The notes below the pieces were generated by a model that saw only the letters and a program-made list of their open reading frames with translations, was not told the origin of the DNA and made no database searches. From Streptomyces sp. NBC_00536 (GTDB taxonomy: Bacteria; Actinomycetota; Actinomycetes; Streptomycetales; Streptomycetaceae), in assembly GCF_036346295.1 (NCBI RefSeq), contig NZ_CP107819.1, forward strand, positions 6,696,001 to 6,760,000: DNA of 64,000 nt, read 5' to 3'. How positions within the stretch are numbered: position 1 is the stretch's first letter; every line of letters starts with the position of its first letter. The translations under genes and the position numbers were made by a program. Below, one piece after another: positions 25,086-30,980 of this stretch.

Positions 25086-25157
25086 ATGACTGTCGTCGCG
25101 CAGGGCACTGCCCGCACTCACGCGTTCGTCAATCTCCTTCCTGTGGTCTCCGGCTGA
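25086..25157 (+). CDS. Short upstream ORF before rsgA
   Basis: A 23-codon frame, MTVVAQGTARTHAFVNLLP then VVSG. It is preceded by AGGAGGTGA at 25069-25077, an almost ideal complement of the 16S rRNA tail, 8 bases before the ATG. It ends 66 bases before the rsgA start. No family is recognised. The ribosome site is much better than that of rsgA, so either a peptide is made or translation here affects rsgA expression. Confidence 0.45.
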   Translation: MTVVAQGTARTHAFVNLLPVVSG

Positions 25158-25223
25158 CCTTCACTCAACTTCCGCGCGCCACGCGCGTGTTCTGCCGGGG
25201 CCACCCTGTTTTAAGGGTTCCCG

Positions 25224-26333
25224 TTGACTTTTTCTGCCTTCCAGCAGATCGCTTCGCTCTCGCACGCCCTCAGCCCGTACGGCTGGGACGACGCCTGGGC
25301 CGCTGAGTTCGAGCCGTACGCCGAGCAGGGCCTCGTGCCCGGCCGTGTCGTCCGGGTCGACCGCGGCCAGTGCGACGTCATGACCGCGGACGGCATCGTC
25401 CGCGCCGACACCGCCTTCGTCACCCCGCACGACCCGCTGCGGGTCATCTGCACCGGTGACTGGGCCGCCGTCGAGGCGGTCGGCAACCCCCGTTACGTCA
25501 AGGCGTACCTGCCGCGGCGGACCGCGTTCGTACGGTCCACCTCCTCGCAGCGCTCCGAGGGGCAGATCCTCGCCGCCAACGTCGACCACGCCATCATCGC
25601 GGTCTCGCTCGCCGTCGAGCTGGACCTCGGCCGCATCGAACGCTTCCTCGCCCTCGCGTGGGAGTCCGGCGCGCAGCCGCTGATCGTCCTCACCAAGGCC
25701 GACCTGGTGCCCGACCCGGTCACCCTCGCCCACCTCGTCGAGGACGTGGAGACCACGGCCCCCGGGGTCGGCGTACTCACCGTCTCCTCCCTCACCGGGG
25801 AGGGTACGGACGTCCTCACCGCGATCGTCGCCTCCGGCACCAGCGTGCTGCTGGGCATCTCGGGCGCGGGCAAGTCCACCCTCGCGAACGCGCTGCTCGG
25901 CGAGGAGGTCATGGCGGTCCAGGCCGCCCGTGAGGTCGACGGCAAGGGCCGTCACACCACCACCACCCGCAACCTGCTCGCCCTCCCGGACGGCGGGGTC
26001 CTGATCGACACCCCCGGGCTGCGCGGCGTCGGCCTCTTCGACGCGGAGGCGGGCGTCGGCCAGGTGTTCTCCGAGATCGAGGAGTACGCCGCCCAGTGCC
26101 GCTTCCACGACTGCGGGCACGAGGCCGAGCCGGGGTGCGCGGTGCTCCGGGCGGTCGAGGAGGGGGCGCTGCCGGAGCGGCGGCTGGAGAGCTACCGGAA
26201 GCTGCTCCGGGAGAACCAGCGCATCGTCGCGAAGACGGACGCGCGGCTGCGGTCGGAGATCCGGCGTGACTGGCGGATGAAATCCGCGGTGGGCCGCGCG
26301 AACCACGCCGCCAAGCGGGGCGGGACGATCTGA
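25224..26333 (+). CDS. rsgA: Small ribosomal subunit biogenesis GTPase RsgA
   Basis: A 369-residue circularly permuted GTPase that helps late maturation of the 30S subunit. An OB-like N-terminal domain precedes G4 TKAD (157-160), G1 GISGAGKS (211-218) and G3 DTPG (262-265). The C-terminal zinc site uses Cys292, Cys297, His299 and Cys305. The order G4-G1-G3 is diagnostic of this family. The start is TTG 25224 with AAGGG seven bases upstream; no better ATG or GTG is near, and a short uORF precedes it. Confidence 0.93.
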   Translation: MTFSAFQQIASLSHALSPYGWDDAWAAEFEPYAEQGLVPGRVVRVDRGQCDVMTADGIVRADTAFVTPHDPLRVICTGDWAAVEAVGNPRYVKAYLPRRTAFVRSTSSQRSEGQILAANVDHAIIAVSLAVELDLGRIERFLALAWESGAQPLIVLTKADLVPDPVTLAHLVEDVETTAPGVGVLTVSSLTGEGTDVLTAIVASGTSVLLGISGAGKSTLANALLGEEVMAVQAAREVDGKGRHTTTTRNLLALPDGGVLIDTPGLRGVGLFDAEAGVGQVFSEIEEYAAQCRFHDCGHEAEPGCAVLRAVEEGALPERRLESYRKLLRENQRIVAKTDARLRSEIRRDWRMKSAVGRANHAAKRGGTI

Positions 26334-26394
26334 CCCCGCCGGGGGAGCGGGGCCTGCCCGGCCCCGCCCCCGGGGGTGCGCCCACCCCGCACGA

Positions 26395-26422
26395 GCCCCG
26401 GCCATCCGAAGATGACCGGGGC
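26395..26422. terminator. Hairpin between convergent rsgA and methyltransferase genes
   Basis: An 11-bp stem (GCCCCGGCCAT against ATGACCGGGGC, one mismatch) with a CCGAAG loop sits between two convergent stops. It is suited to ending transcription from both sides. Confidence 0.65.
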
Positions 26423-26439
26423 CCGGCGCGATCTTGTTT

Positions 26440-27567
26440 CTAACCGATCAGCTGATCCGGAGTGTCAAGCCAAACCCGCTGTTCGTCCCGCTCGACCGTG
26501 ACACCGAATCGGGTGATGTGCGGCCGGTCGTGCTCCTCGTACCAGGTGTACGCGGCCGTCACCTCCGCCCACAGATCCCGCGGCCCCCAGGAGCGGACGG
26601 CGTGCGCGTCCCACCAGTCGCCGTAGTTGACGATGGTCGCCGAAGTACCCGCCTCGTCGACAAACTGAACTTGACGCTCGCTCCCCTCGCCACGGTGCGA
26701 ACAGGTGACGTCCGGGACCTGAAGACCGATGGCAAAGTCCTGGAGGTACGTGCCTCCCAGCACTTGGGCCGGGTCGATGGGCGACGGCCGGATGACGGGA
26801 TCCCCCGACAGCTGCAAGGCGACCACTGGCCGCTCGCTGCGGGCCCACATGTAGGCGGCTTCGCCGACGAATTGCCCCTGGGCCGCGTCCCTGTTCACCG
26901 ACAGTCTTAGCAGCCCAGCGTTGCTGTAGGCCGTGCCGAACGGCGTGAGGATCACCCCGTCCGTGCGAGTCTGCTCGATCCACGCGAAGGGCACGCGGCG
27001 CAACGACGCGGTATTGATGACCCGGTCGAAGAGCGTGAGGGGGCGAGCCCCTTCCAGACCATCACCGTGAATCAACTCCGGCGCATAGCCGGCCGCCTTG
27101 AGGTTGGACGCGCCCCAAGTTGCGAGCGCCTCGTCCACTTCCACGGCCGTCACTCGCTCTGACGAGACCCGCTCACAGAGCAGAGCTGTGTGATATCCGG
27201 AGCCGTAGCCGATCTCCAGAACCCGATGATCCGGGTGAAGGTTCAGGTGATGCAACTTCCTCATCACCACGTCCAGGGCGGACACCGACGACGTGAAGTC
27301 ACCCGACGACGGACCGGAGGGCTGGACCCGGCCGTCGTCCAGCTGCGTGACCACGGAACAATGGGGGTCCCAGACCGCACGGGCCCACAGCTCGGGGTCG
27401 ACGCCTTTGTCAACGAACTGCCACAGTCCGTCAGCGTTTTCCACGGACAGCCACACGCCAGGGGGGACGAAGGCCTCCCGGTCCACTGTGGCGAGCGCCC
27501 TTGCGATCCACGGATCACGGGCCAAGCCCATGGTCGTCAGAGCCTGAATGCAGATGTCCCGGTTCAC
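26440..27567 (-). CDS. Protein-L-isoaspartate O-methyltransferase-like enzyme (peptide-maturation type)
   Basis: A 375-residue protein read from GTG 27567, chosen because it overlaps the stop of the upstream peptide gene as GTGA; an ATG at 27621 would overlap that gene by 58 bases. Residues 116-127 are SAM motif I (VLEIGYGSGYHT), preceded by the PIMT-like segment SSGDFTSSVSALDVVMRKL. A C-terminal domain of about 150 residues (GDWWDAHAVRSWGPRDLW, ITRFGVTVE) is absent from housekeeping PIMT but present in the methyltransferases of FxLD-lanthipeptide and ATP-grasp peptide systems. It probably methylates Asp side chains in a peptide, giving succinimide or isoaspartate. No lanthionine or ATP-grasp enzyme is nearby. 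Confidence 0.82.
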   Translation of the reverse strand: MNRDICIQALTTMGLARDPWIARALATVDREAFVPPGVWLSVENADGLWQFVDKGVDPELWARAVWDPHCSVVTQLDDGRVQPSGPSSGDFTSSVSALDVVMRKLHHLNLHPDHRVLEIGYGSGYHTALLCERVSSERVTAVEVDEALATWGASNLKAAGYAPELIHGDGLEGARPLTLFDRVINTASLRRVPFAWIEQTRTDGVILTPFGTAYSNAGLLRLSVNRDAAQGQFVGEAAYMWARSERPVVALQLSGDPVIRPSPIDPAQVLGGTYLQDFAIGLQVPDVTCSHRGEGSERQVQFVDEAGTSATIVNYGDWWDAHAVRSWGPRDLWAEVTAAYTWYEEHDRPHITRFGVTVERDEQRVWLDTPDQLIG

Positions 27568-27668
27568 TTGCTTGTCGGCCTGGAGCCGTCGGGGCTCGGA
27601 GCGGGAGTCGGGGGCGTCCACGGCTTGTCCTGCGGAGGGCCGGCGTGCTTGCCGTCACTCATCGTCAT
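27564..27668 (-). CDS. 34-residue proline-rich peptide coupled to the methyltransferase
   Basis: ATG 27668 follows a GGAG ribosome site at normal distance. The peptide starts MTMSDGKHAGPPQDKPWTPP and ends PDGSRPTSK, with no Cys. Its stop overlaps the methyltransferase GTG start by four bases. It contains two Asp-Gly pairs, the sequence most prone to succinimide formation and the preferred site of isoaspartate chemistry. It may be the precursor substrate of the methyltransferase, or merely a coupling leader. It matches no RiPP precursor family I know. Confidence 0.6.
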   Translation of the reverse strand: MTMSDGKHAGPPQDKPWTPPTPAPSPDGSRPTSK

Positions 27669-27827
27669 GTCGTTCTCCGGTTTACATGAACGGGGCCCAC
27701 CCATCATGGATGGGCTGAATGAGAGTGTTCCGCGCCATGTCGGGCGCTGTACAGGAGCGGACAGGACCACGCGCGTGCCGACCTCACCGACTGCGCGGGC
27801 CCCGCCGCCCCTCCGCCGAGCGACCGG

Positions 27828-28013
27828 CTAAGCGGCCGACGACGGGTCCATGGGGTGCCCTGCGGGCCGTTCGAGGGCCACGGCAAGGGCGCGTGTGTAT
27901 TCAGCCGCCGCGACGGCGAACACCGAGTCTTGCTTGTGCTGGAGCTCGGCCTCTACGGCCGCTTCCAGTTCCCTGAGGTACTCCGCGGTGAAGCGGTAAC
28001 CGTCGGCGCTCAC
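27828..28013 (-). CDS. Small hypothetical protein, 61 residues
   Basis: The protein is read from GTG 28013, which overlaps the stop of the preceding gene (GTGA). It starts with VSADGYRFTAEYLRELEAAV and is predicted to be mostly helical and acidic, with no signal peptide and no cysteine in this frame. I do not recognise the family. It lies 159 bases upstream of the peptide-methyltransferase pair on the same strand and may be cotranscribed. Confidence 0.65.
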   Translation of the reverse strand: MSADGYRFTAEYLRELEAAVEAELQHKQDSVFAVAAAEYTRALAVALERPAGHPMDPSSAA

Positions 28014-28222
28014 TTGACACCCGCATGCGTGGGGTGCCGCCGGATCTCGACGGCGACGTCGGACGCCCGGGACTGATCGAACTCCGGCGACCTCGGGTTC
28101 TTCAGCTCCCGCCACTGCCTCATCAAGGCCTCGCAGACGTCACAGTCCGCAGCCGGAAGCGGAGGTGACCGAAAGAGCTGATCCAGGGTCGCCACAATCG
28201 GCGCGTTCATTTCGTAGGACAT
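28010..28222 (-). CDS. Small CX2C protein, 70 residues
   Basis: The protein begins MSYEMNAPIVATLDQLFRSP; either Met may start it. A CDVCEALMRQWRELK segment and a C-terminal DVAVEIRRHPTHAG are seen. Similar small proteins with this CDVC and VEIRRHP pattern occur beside XRE/DUF5753 regulators in Streptomyces, as here, where the regulator is divergent. Function is unknown. Its TGA overlaps the start of the 61-residue gene. Confidence 0.7.
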   Translation of the reverse strand: MSYEMNAPIVATLDQLFRSPPLPAADCDVCEALMRQWRELKNPRSPEFDQSRASDVAVEIRRHPTHAGVK

Positions 28223-28280
28223 ACGTCGCCCCTCACCGCGATCGTTCCGCTACGCACTGTGCTCGCAGACTCAGCGTGGC

Positions 28281-28303
28281 AGTTGTACTCACGTATTGCA
28301 ACT
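28281..28303. promoter_or_regulatory. Inverted repeat in the divergent regulator promoter
   Basis: AGTTG and CAACT are separated by 13 bases within the 189-base gap between the small-protein operon and the divergent XRE gene. It is a plausible autoregulatory site, but the arms are short. Confidence 0.35.
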
Positions 28304-28411
28304 ACGCATCCAGGGCTTACGAAATCGCATATTTGCGGCAGCCGCCGACCTGATGCGTGTGGAAGCATTCGGACCAGGGAAGCCAGTGAGGCACAAGGGG
28401 AAGGGGGGGCC

Positions 28412-29266
28412 ATGAGCGCTCCGTCAGTACGTCAGCGGCGACTCGGGGCCGAACTGCGATCCCTGCGTGAAGCCAAGGGCCTTACGCAGGAAGAGGGAGC
28501 ACAGGCGGCAGGCCCGGGGTGGGACAAGACTCGGTTGTCCCGTGTTGAGCGCGCACAGCTGGGCATCAAGCCCGACGTCGTGCGCCTGCTGCTCGATAGG
28601 TACGGCGTGTCGGACGCGGAGAAGCGAGAGGCTCTGGCGGCCCTTGCTCAGGCCGGTACGCGCCGCGGATGGTGGCAGACCTACAAGGACATCATCTCGC
28701 CGGCCTACGCCGAGCTGATCGCCCTGGAAGCCGACGCGCGGTCCCTTCGGTCGTATCAGACGCAGCTCATCCCAGGACTTCTTCAGCGGGTCGAGTACGC
28801 ACGGGCCACGATCGCGGGCATCAACCCCACGTTGGCAGCTGGGGAGGTTGAGGCGCTGGCGCAGGTGCGGCTGGCACGCCAGTCGGTACTGACCCGATCG
28901 CAGCCCCTCGAAGTCTGGGCGATCATTCACGAGGCGGTCCTCCACCCCGAACTGCCCCCACGGGTCATGCGCGCGCAGCTGGGCCACCTGCTTGAACAGA
29001 TGGACGTGCCGAGCATCTCGATACAGATCATGCCGCTGTCCGCGTCGCCTCACCCGGGGATGAGCGGCCCGTTCACCGTGCTGAGTTTCTCTGAACGAGC
29101 TGACCTTGACGTCGTCCTTGTCGAGCACCTCGTCTCTGCGCTGTACGTTGAAGACGCCGCGGACGTGTCGGTCTGCAACACCGCGTTTGAGCACCTGCGG
29201 GCGCACGCGTTGCCGCTCGACAAGTCCGCCGACCTCACCGCAAGAATCATGAAGGATCTCAAATGA
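28412..29266 (+). CDS. XRE-family regulator with DUF5753 domain
   Basis: A 284-residue protein starting at ATG 28412 after a long purine tract (AAGGGGAAGGGGGG). The helix-turn-helix spans residues 10-65 (LREAKGLTQEEGAQAAG, TRLSRVERAQLGI). DUF5753 follows (WWQTYKDIISPAYAELIALEA, LIPGLLQRVEYARATIAG). Its ATGA overlap with the DUF397 gene makes them a coupled pair, an arrangement that in Streptomyces often resembles a regulator with its antagonist partner. It is divergent from the small-protein and methyltransferase genes, which it may control. Confidence 0.88.
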   Translation: MSAPSVRQRRLGAELRSLREAKGLTQEEGAQAAGPGWDKTRLSRVERAQLGIKPDVVRLLLDRYGVSDAEKREALAALAQAGTRRGWWQTYKDIISPAYAELIALEADARSLRSYQTQLIPGLLQRVEYARATIAGINPTLAAGEVEALAQVRLARQSVLTRSQPLEVWAIIHEAVLHPELPPRVMRAQLGHLLEQMDVPSISIQIMPLSASPHPGMSGPFTVLSFSERADLDVVLVEHLVSALYVEDAADVSVCNTAFEHLRAHALPLDKSADLTARIMKDLK

Positions 29267-29475
29267 CGCCGATCATCTCCCCCGCCATCACTTCCGGCCT
29301 CGTGTGGTCGAAGAGCAGTTACAGCGAAGGCGCCGCCAACTGCCTGGAGATTGCCCATGGCGTGGCCGGGGCCGCGCCTGTCCGCGACTCCAAGCGCCCG
29401 ACCGGGCCGGCCGTGGTCTTTGGCGACTCCCAGTGGGCGACGTTCGTCGACGCCGTCAAGGCCGGACAGCTCTAG
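29263..29475 (+). CDS. DUF397 domain protein
   Basis: A 70-residue protein with the family core VWSKSSYSEGAANCLEIA, VRDSKRPTGPAVVF and a terminal WATFVDAVKAGQL. DUF397 proteins are small partners of DUF5753 regulators in Streptomyces. It overlaps the regulator stop by four bases. A decayed copy of the same gene end lies 1.4 kb downstream. Confidence 0.88.
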   Translation: MTPIISPAITSGLVWSKSSYSEGAANCLEIAHGVAGAAPVRDSKRPTGPAVVFGDSQWATFVDAVKAGQL

Positions 29476-29529
29476 CCCGACTCCCGGGGGCGGCTCGGGG
29501 GCCCGGGCTCCCGGACCGCTCCCCGTGGC

Positions 29530-29617
29530 CTCAAGGCCGCGGCACGTTGCGGAGGTTGGATCGAGCCATCTGGATCGTCCGGCCGACGCCGCCGTCGAGC
29601 ACGATCTTGCTGGCCGA
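29530..29617 (-). pseudogene. 88-bp fragment of the poxB 3' end
   Basis: On the minus strand this segment encodes ASKIVLDGGVGR, then QMARSNLRN and PRP-stop, the last 29 or so codons of the pyruvate oxidase gene at 40172-41914. By eye, about 85 of 88 bases match 41828-41915 exactly; the changes include ATG to ACG and ATG to GTG. Sequence before it (beyond 29617) does not match poxB. It has no start and cannot be expressed as an enzyme. Confidence 0.85.
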
Positions 29618-30318
29618 TCGCGCGCCGTTGCGTGACCCCCGATGGAGAAAGGGACGCAACATCACGACGTGACGTGCGGGTGTCCGGTCGGCGTCGACGC
29701 TACGCAGCGAGGAGGGGTGGCCGGGTCTAGATCAGCCAACTCGCCATTCATGAAGACATGTTGGAGGTGGTGCGACCAGTACGTATGGAGGCGAGAAGAC
29801 TCTCCAAGCGCAAGTCGTGCGGCATCGCTGCCCCCACGCCTATCGCGCTGATCGCGGGGCCAGTCTATTTCGCCGCACCCCCGACCTGTCTCGGTCTGCA
29901 TGTGTACAAATCAGGGGGTGGAACTTTGACACTGTGGCCATCGCCCCGACGGGGTGGACTCTTGGCAGTTTCTGGTCCATGCGATAGGGCCGCCTTTGAC
30001 GTGCAGCTGAAAGGCCGACGGTGCCACGCCTGCGGCAATGCCGGTGTGCCGGTAGTAGCGCCGGATCACGGAGTCAGGGGTACGTACACACGCATTGCCG
30101 CGCGGAAAACGATGGTCGAACTCGGCGACGTATCGGCTGTGTTCACTGACCTGCGGGTGGATCACGACGTGGATGCCGCGGAGGTGCCCTCATCCGCCGA
30201 CGGCCTCGCCCTCCGCGCTCTGCCCCTGACTGCCCCGAGGCTATCTGCGTACGTCGAGCCTGAGCGACAGCGCGCAACTCGGTGGCGTCTGGAGTGGAAG
30301 TGAGGAAGGCTCGCGCGC
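29618..30318. other. Interval without a recognised gene (degenerate ORFs)
   Basis: A plus-strand frame (29758-30303, 181 codons) and a minus-strand frame (29911 to about 30165, with HSRYVAEFDHRFPRGN and RTPDSVIRRYYRHTG) overlap each other. Neither has a good ribosome site or a family I recognise. The minus frame looks more protein-like but has a stop codon close upstream. Base composition is richer in A/T than the chromosome around it. It may be a decayed gene. Confidence 0.45.
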
Positions 30319-30699
30319 ATGGTTTCGGTATTGCAGAACGTGGCGATTGACTGTGCGGATGCCTACGAGCTGGCCCGGTTCTGGAGCGGAGTGACCGGCC
30401 GTCCACTGCATCCGGAGGACAAACCGGGTGACCGGGAGACTCAGGTGCTGCTGGTGGAGGGCCCGGTGATGTACTTCAACCAGGTGCCCGAGTCCAAGAA
30501 GATCAAGAACCGGATCCATCTGTGTCTGCGCCCTGAGACCTCGCGTGAGCAGGAGGTGGAACGGCTGCTCGGCCTCGGTGCCACCTTTGTCACCGATCAC
30601 CGGAATCCCGATGGCTCTGGCTGGGCCGTCCTTGCTGACCCCGAAGGCAACGAATTCTGTGTTCTTCGCAGCGAGTCCGACCGAGCCGCGATGAGTTGA
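30319..30699 (+). CDS. VOC-family (glyoxalase-like) protein
   Basis: A 126-residue protein with one vicinal-oxygen-chelate fold: LQNVAIDCADAYELARFW, RIHLCLRP, and the closing LADPEGNEFCVL. It is full length for the single-domain glyoxalase-like group found in Streptomyces. The substrate is unknown; such proteins include resistance and isomerase functions. The 3' end runs into the remnant of an XRE regulator gene. Confidence 0.82.
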   Translation: MVSVLQNVAIDCADAYELARFWSGVTGRPLHPEDKPGDRETQVLLVEGPVMYFNQVPESKKIKNRIHLCLRPETSREQEVERLLGLGATFVTDHRNPDGSGWAVLADPEGNEFCVLRSESDRAAMS

Positions 30700-30886
30700 A
30701 GACGCCGCCGATGCATCCGTCTACGGCAGTGCCGTTCGACGCCTTGCGGGCTCTCGCGTTGCCGTTCGGCAATTCGGCCGACCTCACCGCAAGAATCACG
30801 TCGAGGTCCTCGCCGGCTCCGCGATCGTCCTCAGCGGCATCGGCTGGGGCGTCTTCGTCGACGCCGTCAAGGGCGGCCGGCTCTGG
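30695..30886 (+). pseudogene. Remnant of a second XRE(DUF5753)-DUF397 gene pair
   Basis: Bases 30695-30798 align with the last 100 bases of the intact regulator gene: VEDAADASV in one frame, then, after a one-base shift near 30735, ALRALALP and SADLTARI. The intact gene reads VEDAADVSV and SADLTARIM. Bases 30842-30886 then encode GVFVDAVKGGRLW, matching the DUF397 end (TFVDAVKAGQL). The intervening DUF397 N-terminus is missing. The remnant is 5'-truncated by the VOC gene and frameshifted. Confidence 0.8.
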
Positions 30887-30898
30887 TCACCCGTCACC

Positions 30899-30931
30899 CA
30901 ATGCCCGCCCTCGCGCAGAGGGCGGGCATTG
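30899..30931. terminator. Hairpin terminator
   Basis: A perfect 14-bp stem, CAATGCCCGCCCTC with its complement at 30918-30931, around a GCGCA loop. It lies between the regulator remnant and the convergent beta-propeller gene. Confidence 0.8.
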
Positions 30932-30980
30932 CTGTGCCCGGATTTCCCCCGGCACGTCGCGTCGGCCGGGGCGCCCGCGG

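Noticed and set aside
28281..28303. A confident operator for the XRE regulator
   Set aside because: Arms of only five bases around 13 unpaired bases can arise by chance; kept only as a low-confidence site.
29758..30303. A 181-codon plus-strand protein gene
   Set aside because: No ribosome site, no recognisable domain, and it overlaps a competing minus-strand frame in a decayed region.
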